A DNA stretch of 64,000 nucleotides from Mariniflexile sp044335535 (GCF_044335535.1 NZ_JBIQVZ010000001.1:868001-932000); one strand, 5' to 3'; positions 24,812-34,347 are shown, counted from the first letter of the stretch. The notes: generated by a model from the sequence alone, not told the origin. Numbers and translations: made by a program.

Positions 24812-27553
24812 TTATACTATATCAAATACGTTGTCAATAACTGTTTGTTGTCTTTTCTTGTCTCTTGTGCTAGAACCTGGTGCAGGTACAGAACTATAAG
24901 GTCTTGACATAACTTCTAGCTTAATAAAATCCAAGCGTTGTACTACATGACTCCAAGCGCCCATATTTTTTGGTTCTTCCTGTGCCCAAACATAATTTTT
25001 TACATTTGGATACTTCGCTATCACTTGTTTTATCTTATCTTCATGAAGTGGGAACAATTGTTCTATTCGAACTAAAGCTACACTATTATTATTTAATTTT
25101 TCGCGTTGTGCCAATAAATCGTAATAGAATTTACCTGTACAGAAAACAAGTTTAGTGACTTGTTCTGGATTTAAAGTATCGTCTATAACTTCTTGAAATT
25201 CACCAGTTGCCAGTTCATTTAATGTTGAAACCGCTTTTGGATGACGCAATAAACTTTTTGGCGTAAATACGATTAAAGGTTTTCTAAAATCGCGTTTCAT
25301 TTGACGACGCAATAAGTGGAAAAAGTTTGCAGGTGTTGTACAGTCTGCAACCGTCATATTATCATCTGCACATAATTGTAAATAACGCTCTATTCTTGCA
25401 GATGAGTGTTCAGATCCTTGTCCCTCGTAACCATGAGGTAACAATACAACAATACCGTTTTGGGATTTCCATTTATCTTCAGCAGCTGATAAATACTGGT
25501 CGAAAATAATTTGAGCTCCATTACTAAAATCACCAAATTGAGCTTCCCAAATGGTTAATGTATTTGGGTTTGCCATGGCATAACCATAATCGAAACCAAG
25601 TACCCCATATTCTGATAAAAAGGAATTGAAAATATCCATTTTACCTTTATTCAAAGGGTTGGTATTTAATAAATTAATACGCTCTTCAGAGATTTCATCG
25701 CGTAAAATAGCATGACGGTGACTAAATGTACCACGTTCGACGTCTTGTCCTGAAATACGGATATTATAACCTTCTTCCAGCAAAGTTCCATAAGCTAGTG
25801 TCTCAGCCATTCCCCAATCTAAGGTGTCGGTTTCAAAAACCATAGAGGCTCTACCTTCTAAAATTCGCTCTGCTTTACGAACAAACTTCACACCATCTGG
25901 GACAGTTGACACTACTTTGGCAATACCTTCTAAATTACTTTTAGGATATGATGTATTTTCAGTTTGAAGCATTTCTTTTAGTCCTCTACGACTAAAACCG
26001 TTCCATCGTTCTATCATAAACTCTCTTACTTTAGACGATTTTTCGTCTTTAGATTTTTCGTAAGCTTCTTCTAAAACATTTTTAAATTCGTCTACAATAC
26101 CATCGGTATATGCTTGATCTATTGTTTTTTCAGCAATTAATTTATCTGAATATATTTGAAACGGATTGTTATGCTTGGCTATTTCTTTATATAGTTTTGG
26201 CTGTGTAAAACGAGGTTCATCACCTTCATTATGCCCATATTTTCTATAGCCTAATAAATCGATGTAAACATCTTTTTTATAACGCATTCTGTACGCCAAT
26301 GCTAATTCCACTGCATGTACAACGGCCTCGGCATCATCTGCATTTACGTGTAAAACAGGTGATAATGTTACTTTAGCAACATCGGTACAATAGGTACTGG
26401 AACGTGCATCTAAATAGTTGGTAGTAAACCCAATTTGGTTATTTACAACAATATGAACCGTTCCTCCAGTTTTATACCCATTAAGTTGGCTCATTTGCGC
26501 CACTTCATATACAATACCTTGACCAGCTATCGCAGCATCTCCATGAACTATAATTGGTAAAATCTTAGAATCATCACCATTATAATCGGTATCTATTTTA
26601 GCACGGGTAATACCTTCGGCTACTGATGCAACGGTTTCTAAATGTGATGGATTTGGCACCAAATTCATCTTAATGGTTTTCCCGTTTTGATAGGTTTTAT
26701 CTAGGGTTAAGCCTAAATGATATTTCACGTCACCATCGATATCTAAATCTTCGAAATCTTTACCATCAAACTCGCTAAAAAGTTCGTGAGCTGGTTTTCT
26801 AAAAATATTAACTAAAGTGCTTAAACGACCACGGTGTGCCATTCCTAATACGCATTCTTTTACGCCATATTTTTCAACTGAAATATACAATGTGTTGCTT
26901 AATGCCGGGATAAGCGACTCGCCACCTTCTAACGAAAATCGTTTCTGACCCACATATTTGGTCTGTAAAAAATTCTCGAAAGTAACTGCTTGATTTAATT
27001 TAGAAAGAATGTATTTTTTAGAATCCTCGTTAAAATTAGGCTGGTTATCATTAATATTTAATTGACTTTGCCACCATCCTATAACTTCTGGATTACGCAA
27101 ATACATGTATTCAACCCCGATAGAGCTGCAATAAATTTTATCTAAATGAATTAAAATTTCCCGTAAAGTTTGAGTACCAATACCTAAAATCTCACCAGCA
27201 CTAAAAACGGTATCTAAATCGTTTGCACTAAGTCCGAAATTTTCGATTGCCAATGATGGCTCGTAAGTTCTCCGTTCACGTACAGGGTTTGTTTTGGTAA
27301 ACAAATGCCCTCGCATTCTATAGCCATCAATAAGTTTTACTACTTGAAACTCCTTTTGGAGAGATTCTGGCATTTGAGTTGAAACACCTTCAATAATTTC
27401 ACCTTGTAATCCATAATTTTCACTACCAAAATCGTACCCTTGAAAGAAGGCTCTCCAACTGGGCTCTACTGAATCTGGACTTCGTAAATATTGGTCATAT
27501 AAATCGGCAAAATACGATGTATGTGCTGCGTTTAAAAAGGAAAATTTATCCAT
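24812..27553 (-). CDS. sucA: 2-oxoglutarate dehydrogenase E1 component
   Basis: This ThDP-dependent decarboxylase has 913 residues, full length for the family. The N-terminus (FLNAAHTSYFADLYDQYLRSPDSVEPSWRAFF) is the segment typical of SucA. Hallmarks include MAHRGRLSTLVN, HGDAAIAGQGIVYEVAQMS for ThDP/metal binding, YRKYGHNEGDEPRFTQP, RDEISEERINLLN and LLPHGYEGQGSEHSSARIERYLQLC. It catalyses oxidative decarboxylation of 2-oxoglutarate with transfer to the lipoyl group of SucB. The divergent gene downstream of its promoter is a barrel protein. Confidence 0.97.
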   Translation of the reverse strand: MDKFSFLNAAHTSYFADLYDQYLRSPDSVEPSWRAFFQGYDFGSENYGLQGEIIEGVSTQMPESLQKEFQVVKLIDGYRMRGHLFTKTNPVRERRTYEPSLAIENFGLSANDLDTVFSAGEILGIGTQTLREILIHLDKIYCSSIGVEYMYLRNPEVIGWWQSQLNINDNQPNFNEDSKKYILSKLNQAVTFENFLQTKYVGQKRFSLEGGESLIPALSNTLYISVEKYGVKECVLGMAHRGRLSTLVNIFRKPAHELFSEFDGKDFEDLDIDGDVKYHLGLTLDKTYQNGKTIKMNLVPNPSHLETVASVAEGITRAKIDTDYNGDDSKILPIIVHGDAAIAGQGIVYEVAQMSQLNGYKTGGTVHIVVNNQIGFTTNYLDARSSTYCTDVAKVTLSPVLHVNADDAEAVVHAVELALAYRMRYKKDVYIDLLGYRKYGHNEGDEPRFTQPKLYKEIAKHNNPFQIYSDKLIAEKTIDQAYTDGIVDEFKNVLEEAYEKSKDEKSSKVREFMIERWNGFSRRGLKEMLQTENTSYPKSNLEGIAKVVSTVPDGVKFVRKAERILEGRASMVFETDTLDWGMAETLAYGTLLEEGYNIRISGQDVERGTFSHRHAILRDEISEERINLLNTNPLNKGKMDIFNSFLSEYGVLGFDYGYAMANPNTLTIWEAQFGDFSNGAQIIFDQYLSAAEDKWKSQNGIVVLLPHGYEGQGSEHSSARIERYLQLCADDNMTVADCTTPANFFHLLRRQMKRDFRKPLIVFTPKSLLRHPKAVSTLNELATGEFQEVIDDTLNPEQVTKLVFCTGKFYYDLLAQREKLNNNSVALVRIEQLFPLHEDKIKQVIAKYPNVKNYVWAQEEPKNMGAWSHVVQRLDFIKLEVMSRPYSSVPAPGSSTRDKKRQQTVIDNVFDIV

Positions 27554-27591
27554 TATAATATTGATACACTTAATTTAAATCAAATTTCATG

Positions 27592-27599
27592 CAAAAGTA
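27592..27599 (-). promoter_or_regulatory. Candidate sucA -7 box
   Basis: On the minus strand TACTTTTG, a perfect match to TAnnTTTG, lies 38 bp before the sucA start. A good -33 TTG at the usual spacing is not obvious. Confidence 0.45.
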
Positions 27600-27708
27600 C
27601 AACTTTTACCAAAAACAGGTGTTTCTTTTGCTATATTTATAAGCCAATTACAATCGTAATATTGATAAATTATTTTTTTATGTTAATTTTTTAAATATTT
27701 CTAATTAT

Positions 27709-28239
27709 ATGAATAGATTTTATTTAATCATTAAAATCACGTTACTGTTTTTCTTCATAATTCTTAGTTCTGTAAGTACTTTAAACGCCCAACAAAGCCA
27801 AGATAATTTCTGGGATTCCGTGCGCTTTGGCGGTGGTATTGGATTGAGTTTTGGTGATGGTTTTTTTAGCGGTACACTGGCTCCAAGTGCTATTTATGAG
27901 TTTAACAACCAAGTCGCTTTAGGGTTTGGATTAAACGGAACTTACAATAAACAAAAAGACTTTTACAAATCCACCATTTTGGGAGGTAGCCTAATAGGCC
28001 TATTTAGCCCTATTAATGAGATTCAACTATCTGCCGAATTTGAAGAACTTCACGTTAATAGACGCTACGATAGTCGTTTAAATTTAGAAAACGACACCTA
28101 TTGGTCTCCTGCCCTATTCTTAGGCGTTGGCTATAGAAACGGCAACGTAACATTTGGTGTTAGATACGACGTATTGTATGATGATGAAAAAAGTATTTAT
28201 GCCGATCCTTGGGCACCATTTGTGAGGTTTTATTTTTAA
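27709..28239 (+). CDS. Small outer-membrane beta-barrel protein
   Basis: The protein has 176 residues with a signal peptide (about 1-28, ending LNAQ). The strands are GGGIGLSFGDGFFSGTLAPSAIYEF, VALGFGLNGTYN, IQLSAEFEELHVN, ALFLGVGYRN and VTFGVRYDVLYD, ending in FVRFYF with a terminal aromatic. It is an eight-stranded barrel by appearance. It is divergent from sucA and followed by a terminator-like hairpin about 110 bp later. Role unknown; nearness to sucA does not imply a metabolic role. Confidence 0.7.
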   Translation: MNRFYLIIKITLLFFFIILSSVSTLNAQQSQDNFWDSVRFGGGIGLSFGDGFFSGTLAPSAIYEFNNQVALGFGLNGTYNKQKDFYKSTILGGSLIGLFSPINEIQLSAEFEELHVNRRYDSRLNLENDTYWSPALFLGVGYRNGNVTFGVRYDVLYDDEKSIYADPWAPFVRFYF

Positions 28240-28350
28240 CCTAACAAAAAAACTTAACTTCAAAAATGGCTAAACTTGTTTAAGCTTATTATTGGCTTTT
28301 CTTAATTCTTGTAATCACCTAATTTATACCATTTTAATAATGCAAAAATA

Positions 28351-28372
28351 AAAAGGACAAAAAAGTCCTTTT
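28351..28372 (+). terminator. Hairpin terminator before the nos cluster
   Basis: The stem AAAAGGAC/GTCCTTTT (28351-28358 and 28365-28372) ends in a T run. It lies directly beside the TGAC dyad of the nos promoter. Confidence 0.6.
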
Positions 28373-28373
28373 A

Positions 28374-28416
28374 TGACTTTTGTCATATTTTTTCCTTAAT
28401 AAGGTACATAAATTTG
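28374..28416 (+). promoter_or_regulatory. nos promoter: TGAC-N4-GTCA dyad with -7 box
   Basis: TGACTTTTGTCA (28374-28385) is a perfect 4+4 dyad, followed by ATATT. TAAATTTG (28409-28416) matches TAnnTTTG. The dyad centre is 36.5 bp from the end of the -7 box, exactly as in the nirK promoter, placing it near -41 to -44, the class II activator position. The dyad is of the Crp/Fnr type used by Fnr/Dnr-like regulators. Confidence 0.65.
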
Positions 28417-28439
28417 CTTGACTTAATATAATTCATATT

Positions 28440-28550
28440 ATGAAATCGCCATGATTCGGAAACGCAATTGATAATCATCGAACACCAATGAAAATAAAAT
28501 TTGTGAGATAAACACCAATGAAAATAAAGCGATACTATATAACCATTAAA
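28440..28550 (+). repeat. Leader repeat ATGAAATCGCCATGATT, copy 1
   Basis: The sequence from ATGAAATCGCCATGATTCGG through CACCAATGAAAATAAAGCGATAC recurs in shortened form at 29671-29728, upstream of nosZ. A trace (ATGAAATCGCCAT) is also found near 56174, upstream of the tetR gene. The CACCAATGAAAATAAA part is itself doubled here. Confidence 0.6.
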
Positions 28551-28570
28551 AAAACAATAAATATTTATAT

Positions 28571-29068
28571 ATGAAACAAACATCACAATTATTAATACTT
28601 CTCACCACAGCCATTTTTATAAGTTGTGGTGGAAAAGAAAAGAAAAAAGAGAATTTTTCTTATGAAAAAACAGTGCCTACAGAACAAACTGCACCTGCGG
28701 TTGAATCTGTTCCTGCATCAAAAAGAGTCAATTTAAGCGACAAAGGTATTGGTCCTATAAAATCGCTGGAGTTAACACCCGAAATAGACCAAGCAATGGC
28801 TACTCATGGTGAAGATATATACACAAAAATGTGTACAGCATGCCACAGAGCAGACAAAAAATTTATTGGACCTGCGCCTACCGGAATATTAGAACGCAGA
28901 ACTCCTGAATGGGTTATGAATATGATTTTAAACCCGGAAGAAATGATTCAAAGCAATCCTTTAGCTAAAGATTTACTAACCGAATTTAACGGTGCTCCTA
29001 TGGCTAATCAAAATCTTACGGAAGTCGAAGCCAGAGCTGTACTTGAATACTTTAGAACATTAAAATAA
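28571..29068 (+). CDS. c-type cytochrome lipoprotein of the nos cluster
   Basis: The protein has 165 residues. A lipoprotein signal has its Cys at residue 19 (FISCGG). A Lys/Glu-rich linker is followed by a single-heme cytochrome c domain with the motif C88-T-A-C91-H92 and a likely Met ligand in the C-terminal GAPMANQNLTEVEARAVLEYF. It is periplasm-facing and anchored to a membrane. It is the first gene after the TGAC dyad promoter and precedes fasciclin and nosZ genes, so it is probably the electron donor path to NosZ. Confidence 0.88.
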   Translation: MKQTSQLLILLTTAIFISCGGKEKKKENFSYEKTVPTEQTAPAVESVPASKRVNLSDKGIGPIKSLELTPEIDQAMATHGEDIYTKMCTACHRADKKFIGPAPTGILERRTPEWVMNMILNPEEMIQSNPLAKDLLTEFNGAPMANQNLTEVEARAVLEYFRTLK

Positions 29069-29074
29069 AGTCAG

Positions 29075-29650
29075 ATGAAAACCAACTTAAACATTTTATT
29101 TACTGTTTTACTTGTTGTCTTCTTTTTTAATTGTAAAAATAATAAAGAAACTTCTGTAGAAACATCCACAAACACCACCACCACAACAACATCAACTGTT
29201 GAAAAACAAGGACAAGCCTTTATAGCAGATGACGGCTCAACACCTAATATATTGCAAATAGCCATTGGTTCCAAAGACCACACAACACTTGTGGCTGCTG
29301 TTCAAGCTGCCGAATTGGAAAATGCCTTGGTCAATGCAGGTCCATTAATGGTTTTTGCGCCTACAAACGAAGCTTTTGCTGCGTTACCCGCAGGAACAGT
29401 TGAAAACCTATTAAAGCCAGAGAATAAAGCGACTTTGGCTCATATTCTATTAAACCATGTAACGCCGGGCAACTACTCAAAAGACTTTCTTAAAAAGTTC
29501 AAAAAATTAGGTCAGGCCAATAATCAAAATGTAACCGTTGAGGTTATTGGTGACGATGTATTTGTTGGAGGAGCCAAAATAATCGCTAGTGTATCTGCCG
29601 GCAATGGTATTATACATGTAGTTGACAAAGTTATTTTACCAGAAAACTAA
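29075..29650 (+). CDS. Fasciclin-domain lipoprotein
   Basis: The protein has 191 residues. The lipobox Cys is at residue 20 (FFNCKN), followed by a Thr-rich linker. One fasciclin (FAS1) domain spans about 60-190 with the conserved blocks LVAAVQAAELENALVNAGPLMVFAPTNEAFAALPAG, LAHILLNHVTPG and NGIIHVVDKVILP. FAS1 proteins are usually adhesion or partner-binding modules. It lies 6 bp after the cytochrome gene and before nosZ, so it is co-transcribed; why a FAS1 protein accompanies clade II nos genes is not known to me. Confidence 0.9.
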   Translation: MKTNLNILFTVLLVVFFFNCKNNKETSVETSTNTTTTTTSTVEKQGQAFIADDGSTPNILQIAIGSKDHTTLVAAVQAAELENALVNAGPLMVFAPTNEAFAALPAGTVENLLKPENKATLAHILLNHVTPGNYSKDFLKKFKKLGQANNQNVTVEVIGDDVFVGGAKIIASVSAGNGIIHVVDKVILPEN

Positions 29651-29670
29651 ACATTTTAAACAAAAAACAT

Positions 29671-29728
29671 AATGAAATCGCCATGATTTGGATACACAAC
29701 CACCAATGAAGATTAATGCGATACCACC
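29671..29728 (+). repeat. Leader repeat ATGAAATCGCCATGATT, copy 2
   Basis: A shortened copy of the 28440 leader: ATGAAATCGCCATGATTTGG, then CACCAATGAAGATTAATGCG. It runs into a GC-rich palindrome. Confidence 0.55.
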
Positions 29729-29747
29729 TGCCTGCCGGCAGGCAGGT
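29726..29747. repeat. 22-bp GC-rich perfect palindrome
   Basis: ACCTGCCTGCC/GGCAGGCAGGT is perfectly self-complementary and unusually GC-rich for this AT-rich sequence. It lies 33 bp before nosZ and could form a strong hairpin in the leader. Confidence 0.8.
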
Positions 29748-29779
29748 ATGACCTTTAAAAAACAAATAATTATCTACAT

Positions 29780-31738
29780 ATGAAAACAATATTAAATATT
29801 TCCATTGGATTTCTAATTATTGCCTTCACTTTTACAAGTTGTAATAATGGAGAATCCTCAAAATCAAACGGTGCGCTAAGCTCGAATGCTGCCGAAAAAG
29901 TATATGTTGCCCCTGGGCAGCATGATGAATTTTACGCTTTTATTTCTGGTGGATTTAGCGGACAGTTATCTGTTTATGGTTTGCCATCGGGACGCCTTTT
30001 TAAAGTTATCCCCGTTTTCTCCCAAGATGCAGAAAAAGCTTATGGATATAATGAAGAAACCAAACCTATGCTAAATACATCTCATGGATTTATTCCTTGG
30101 GATGATTCACACCATCCAGACATTTCCCAAACTAAAGGGGAATTAGATGGAAGATATGTATATATTAATGCGAACAATACACCTAGAATCGCAAAAATAG
30201 ATTTAACAACATTTGAAACTACAGAGATTATTGAAATTCCAAACAGCGCAGGAAATCACAGTTCTTCGTTTGTAACCGAAAATACGGAGTATGTTGTTGC
30301 AGGAACTCGTTTTTCTGTACCTATTCCTCAAAAAGATATGTCTATAAAAGACTATAAAGGAAACTTTAAAGGGGCCTTATCATTCCTTAAAATAAATCCA
30401 GACAATGGTGAAATGTCTATAAAATTTCAAATATTAATGCCTGGATTTAATTATGACCTATCACACCCAGGACGTGGAAAGTCTCATGGATGGTTCTTCT
30501 TTACTACTTATAATACCGAGGAAGCTAGTTCACTTTTAGAAGTTAATGCCTCACAAAATGATAAAGATTTTATTGCAGCCATTAACTGGAAAAAAATTGA
30601 AGCATATGTAAATAATGGAGGTGGCACCAAAATGCCTACTAATTATGCGCATAATTTATATAGCGAAGAAACACATTCTGCAACATCTACTATGATCAAA
30701 GAAGTCTTAACAGTTAACCCATTAGATGTTCCTGGTGCCATATACTTTTTACCAACACCAAAATCACCTCATGGTTGTGATGTAGATCCAAGTGGAGAAT
30801 ATATTGTTGGCAACGGAAAACTTTCAGCTGACCTCACAGTACATTCCTTTACCAAAATGCAGGATGCTATTGCCAACAAAAAACATGATGGCGAAGCTTA
30901 CGGCATTCCAATTTTAAAGTTTGAAGATGTGCTTGCAGGTACAGTAAAACAATCCGGATTAGGACCATTACACACAGAATTTGATGGCAAAGGCAATGCC
31001 TATACCACCTTCTTTATTTCTTCGGAAGTTGTAAAATGGAAATTAGGCACTTGGGAAGTTATTGATAGAAAACCAACATATTATTCCGTGGGGCATTTAA
31101 TGATACCTGGAGGAAATTCAGCAAAACCTTTTGGCAAATATGTTCTTGCCATGAATAAAATTACCAAAGACCGTTACTTACCAACAGGTCCTGAAGTAAC
31201 ACAATCGGCACAGCTGTATGATATCTCTGGTGATAAAATGGAACTGCTTTTAGATTTCCCAACTATTGGCGAACCGCATTATGCTGCTGGTTGCCCTGCA
31301 TCATTAATTAAAGCCAATTCTAAAAAACTCTATAAACTGGCAGAAAACAAACATCCATATGCTGCTAAAAGTGATGCCGATACTAAAGTGGTTAGAAATG
31401 GCAAAGAGGTTCATGTACAAATGACCATGATACGCAGTCACTTTTCACCTGATAATATTGAAGGTATCAAAGTAGGCGACAAAGTATATTTTCATATCAC
31501 CAATTTAGAACAAGATTATGATGTCCCTCATGGTATCGCTATGATAGGAGCCAATACGTCTGAACTACTAATAATGCCAGGGCAAACCGAAACGTTTGTT
31601 TGGGAACCAAAACAAGTTGGTGTATGGCCATTTTACTGTACAGATTTCTGTTCTGCTTTACATCAAGAAATGCAAGGTTATGTTCGCGTATCTCCTGCAT
31701 CATCTAGCATACCATTATCTTGGTCTTTAGGAGACTAA
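29780..31738 (+). CDS. nosZ: Nitrous oxide reductase, clade II (Sec-dependent)
   Basis: The protein has 652 residues. It carries a lipoprotein-type Sec signal with Cys21 (FTFTSCNN), not a Tat signal, which marks the clade II enzyme. The seven-bladed propeller has the CuZ-type His segments HPDISQT, DLSHPGRGKSHGW, NYAHN, SPHGCDVDPSGEYIVGNGKL and LGPLHTEFD. The C-terminal cupredoxin binds CuA through C620-x3-C624-x3-H628-x2-M631 (YCTDFCSALHQEM). It reduces N2O to N2 in the periplasm. It is followed by a strong terminator, then the accessory genes. Confidence 0.97.
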   Translation: MKTILNISIGFLIIAFTFTSCNNGESSKSNGALSSNAAEKVYVAPGQHDEFYAFISGGFSGQLSVYGLPSGRLFKVIPVFSQDAEKAYGYNEETKPMLNTSHGFIPWDDSHHPDISQTKGELDGRYVYINANNTPRIAKIDLTTFETTEIIEIPNSAGNHSSSFVTENTEYVVAGTRFSVPIPQKDMSIKDYKGNFKGALSFLKINPDNGEMSIKFQILMPGFNYDLSHPGRGKSHGWFFFTTYNTEEASSLLEVNASQNDKDFIAAINWKKIEAYVNNGGGTKMPTNYAHNLYSEETHSATSTMIKEVLTVNPLDVPGAIYFLPTPKSPHGCDVDPSGEYIVGNGKLSADLTVHSFTKMQDAIANKKHDGEAYGIPILKFEDVLAGTVKQSGLGPLHTEFDGKGNAYTTFFISSEVVKWKLGTWEVIDRKPTYYSVGHLMIPGGNSAKPFGKYVLAMNKITKDRYLPTGPEVTQSAQLYDISGDKMELLLDFPTIGEPHYAAGCPASLIKANSKKLYKLAENKHPYAAKSDADTKVVRNGKEVHVQMTMIRSHFSPDNIEGIKVGDKVYFHITNLEQDYDVPHGIAMIGANTSELLIMPGQTETFVWEPKQVGVWPFYCTDFCSALHQEMQGYVRVSPASSSIPLSWSLGD

Positions 31739-31780
31739 TATAGTATTGGGGAATTTTATTTAGTGTTTATTTCCCATATA

Positions 31781-31816
31781 AGGCGAGAGTTGAATTGTCG
31801 CTCTCGCCTTTCTTTT
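31781..31816 (+). terminator. Terminator after nosZ
   Basis: The stem AGGCGAGAG/CTCTCGCCT (31781-31789 and 31801-31809) is followed by TTCTTTT. Confidence 0.88.
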
Positions 31817-31908
31817 AAAACATTAAAACAAATCCGTTGGCTGAAATTAAGAAAATTTAATTTATAACGAATTTTGATTATAATTTAAAGTCAATTTAGC
31901 ACTCTAGT

Positions 31909-31965
31909 GTCAGTCTGAGCCTGTCGAAGACATTAGAAGATACATTTCGACAAGCTCAATGTGAC
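31909..31965. repeat. GTCGAAA-type inverted repeat, copy A (core only)
   Basis: GTCAGTCTGAGCCTGTCGAA at 31909 faces TTTCGACAAGCTCAATGTGAC ending at 31965. It has the same core as the longer elements at 37623 and 50373 but lacks the GTCTAAAAAGT tips. It lies in the gap between nosZ and the 199-residue membrane protein, which holds no gene. Confidence 0.75.
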
Positions 31966-32033
31966 AATTTATATAAAATTAGTATTGATAAAGCAATTAT
32001 ACCCAACGAGTTAAAACAATTAAATACAAACAG

Positions 32034-32633
32034 ATGAAAAAGTCAAACATAATAATGCTTATTGCGGCTTTATTGCCTTTAGGATTGTTTTTTTTCCCAC
32101 TTTGGAAAATTACTTTAGAAGCACCTCAATATCCAACTCCTTTAGGAATGTATATTCATATTAATGATTTTTCAGATGTGAACCCTTTTGATATTAAAAA
32201 CATCAATTTAATGAATCATTATGTGGGAATGAAATATATTCCAGATGCCATTCCTGAATTCAAAATTTTCCCTACGGGTATTTTGATAACGACTTTATTG
32301 GGACTCATCATTGCGTTTAAAGGCAATTATAAATGGTTCTTATACTGGTTCATATTGATGATCGTTTTAAGTACAGCTGGGCTATACGATTTTTATTTAT
32401 GGGAGCATGATTACGGTCATAATTTAGATCCCAAAGCGATTATGAAATTCACCAACCCTGATGGTTCGGTAATGGGCTTTCAACCACCTTTATTTGGCAC
32501 TAAATACATCTTAAATTTTACGGCACATTCGTACCCAAGATTAGGCGCTTTGTTTTTAGGGTTGGGTATTGCAGCCTCATTTATTGCTTATCTGATTGGA
32601 AAAAAAAACATTAAAAAAACAAAGGCTATGTAG
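32034..32633 (+). CDS. Membrane protein of the clade II nos cluster
   Basis: The protein has 199 residues with four predicted TM helices (about 7-27, 82-100, 105-125 and 170-190) and a long loop after the first. The loops are rich in His, Tyr and Asp (YDFYLWEHDYGHNLDP and FTAHSYPRLGALF), which could bind copper or heme. It sits between nosZ and nosL, as often in Bacteroidota. Position suggests a role in NosZ maturation or electron supply. I do not recognise a named family with certainty. Confidence 0.65.
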   Translation: MKKSNIIMLIAALLPLGLFFFPLWKITLEAPQYPTPLGMYIHINDFSDVNPFDIKNINLMNHYVGMKYIPDAIPEFKIFPTGILITTLLGLIIAFKGNYKWFLYWFILMIVLSTAGLYDFYLWEHDYGHNLDPKAIMKFTNPDGSVMGFQPPLFGTKYILNFTAHSYPRLGALFLGLGIAASFIAYLIGKKNIKKTKAM

Positions 32634-32669
32634 AAAAAAAAATCTCAAAAAACACTAAAACACTATAAC

Positions 32670-33107
32670 ATGAAAACACTAAAACAATTATTAATAGGCT
32701 CACTATTGCTGTTATTTTATGGCTGTAATGTATCTCCAAAAGCCATAAACTATGGTAACGATGGTTGTTATTTTTGTAAAATGACTATTGTAGACAAAGT
32801 TCACGCTGCCGAAATTGTTACTAAAAAAGGCAAACTATATAAATTTGATTCAACAGAATGCATGATTCATTTTATGGATGAATTCGACAATGCCGAAATT
32901 GAACTATACCTTTCAAATAATTACACAGAACCCGAAGCTCTTATAGACGCAACCAAAGCTACTTTTTTAATAAGTAAAAATATCCCGAGCCCAATGGGAG
33001 CGTTTTTATCGGCCTTTAAAACTGAAGGAGAAGCACAAAAATTCCAATCGGAAAAAGGCGGGATGCTATATTCCTGGAACCAACTACTAGAACATCTAAA
33101 AAACTAG
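32670..33107 (+). CDS. nosL: NosL copper chaperone lipoprotein
   Basis: The protein has 145 residues. The lipobox Cys is at residue 19 (LFYGCN). The metal site CYFCKM (Cys33, Cys36, Met38) is the NosL signature, and DSTECMIHFMDEF provides further conserved residues. NosL delivers Cu(I) to apo-NosZ in the periplasm together with the NosDFY complex. It lies 4 bp before nosD. Confidence 0.93.
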   Translation: MKTLKQLLIGSLLLLFYGCNVSPKAINYGNDGCYFCKMTIVDKVHAAEIVTKKGKLYKFDSTECMIHFMDEFDNAEIELYLSNNYTEPEALIDATKATFLISKNIPSPMGAFLSAFKTEGEAQKFQSEKGGMLYSWNQLLEHLKN

Positions 33108-33111
33108 TATC

Positions 33112-34347
33112 ATGTACAAAACAGTGATTTTTTTACTGGTCATTTTAATGGCTCTCCCCAATTATGCTCAAAAAATTGAAGTATGCCATTCTTGTGCCAT
33201 CACTTCATTAAAGGAAGCCATAGCTCAAGCCAAGGATTATGACACGATTATAGTAAAAAAAGGGACTTATAAAGCGCATAAAATTTTAGTAAATAAACCT
33301 CTCACAATTATTGGAAAAAACCACCCCGTTATAGATGGTGAAAAAAAAGGTGAAATTTTTACCATTATTTCAGACCATGTAACGATTGATGGCTTGTTCA
33401 TTATAAATGTTGGCTCTAGTTATACCGAAGATTATGCTGCAATTCGTATTAAACAAAGCAAACATTTTGTTATCAAAAACCTCGTCTTGGAAAAGTTGTT
33501 TTTTGGTATTTATATAGAAAAATCAAGCTACGGAAAAATTTACCACAACAAAATAATTGGCGATGCGGTACAGGAATACAATTCCGGAAATGGCATCCAA
33601 TTATGGTATAGTAATCATATAGAGATTGAACATAATTATATCGAACATGTTCGCGATGGGATTTATTTAGAGTTTTCAGACGATTGCCTCATCAAAAATA
33701 ATGTAAGCGCACAGAACTTACGCTATGGGTTGCATTTCATGTTCAGCAATAACGATATATATCAAGACAATACGTTCGAAAGCAATGGTGCTGGTGTGGC
33801 GGTGATGTTTTCAAAAAAGATAAAAATGTTCAACAATACGTTTAAAGAAAATTGGGGAACTGCATCATACGGCATGCTTTTAAAAGAAATAAATGACGCT
33901 GAAATTATTGGGAATACATTTGAAGAAAACACCGTAGGCATCAACATAGAAGGCTCGAACAGAATTATTTATAAAAACAACAATTTTATTAATAATGGAT
34001 GGGCAATTAAGGTTCGTGGCGCCTGTTATGCCAACAGTTTTCTTGAAAACAATTTTTTATATAACTCTTTCGATATCTCATATAATAGCAATATAAACGA
34101 CAATGTTTTTGACAAAAATTATTGGAGTAACTACACGGGTTACGATTTGAATAAAGATGGTATTGGCGATGTACCTTACAGACCGGTCAAGTTGTTTTCA
34201 TACATTGTAAACCGCACACCGGAAACCATCATTCTATTGCGAAGTTTGTTTATTGATATTATAGATTTTTCCGAAAAAGTGTCACCCGTATTTACACCCG
34301 ATAATCTATTAGACAACAATCCTGTAACAAAAAAAATCTCATGGTAA
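33112..34347 (+). CDS. nosD: NosD, periplasmic copper-processing protein
   Basis: The protein has 411 residues with a signal peptide (1-19). It is a right-handed parallel beta-helix (CASH/NosD repeats): regularly spaced turns such as IKNLVLEKLFFGIYIEKSSYGKIYHNKI, IEIEHNYIEHVRDGIYLEFSDDCLIKNN and AEIIGNTFEENTVGINIEGSN. Near the end, NVFDKNYWSNYTGYDLNKDGIGDVPY is a NosD hallmark. With NosF and NosY it forms the ABC complex that works with NosL to build the CuZ centre. It overlaps nosF by 7 bp. Confidence 0.95.
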   Translation: MYKTVIFLLVILMALPNYAQKIEVCHSCAITSLKEAIAQAKDYDTIIVKKGTYKAHKILVNKPLTIIGKNHPVIDGEKKGEIFTIISDHVTIDGLFIINVGSSYTEDYAAIRIKQSKHFVIKNLVLEKLFFGIYIEKSSYGKIYHNKIIGDAVQEYNSGNGIQLWYSNHIEIEHNYIEHVRDGIYLEFSDDCLIKNNVSAQNLRYGLHFMFSNNDIYQDNTFESNGAGVAVMFSKKIKMFNNTFKENWGTASYGMLLKEINDAEIIGNTFEENTVGINIEGSNRIIYKNNNFINNGWAIKVRGACYANSFLENNFLYNSFDISYNSNINDNVFDKNYWSNYTGYDLNKDGIGDVPYRPVKLFSYIVNRTPETIILLRSLFIDIIDFSEKVSPVFTPDNLLDNNPVTKKISW

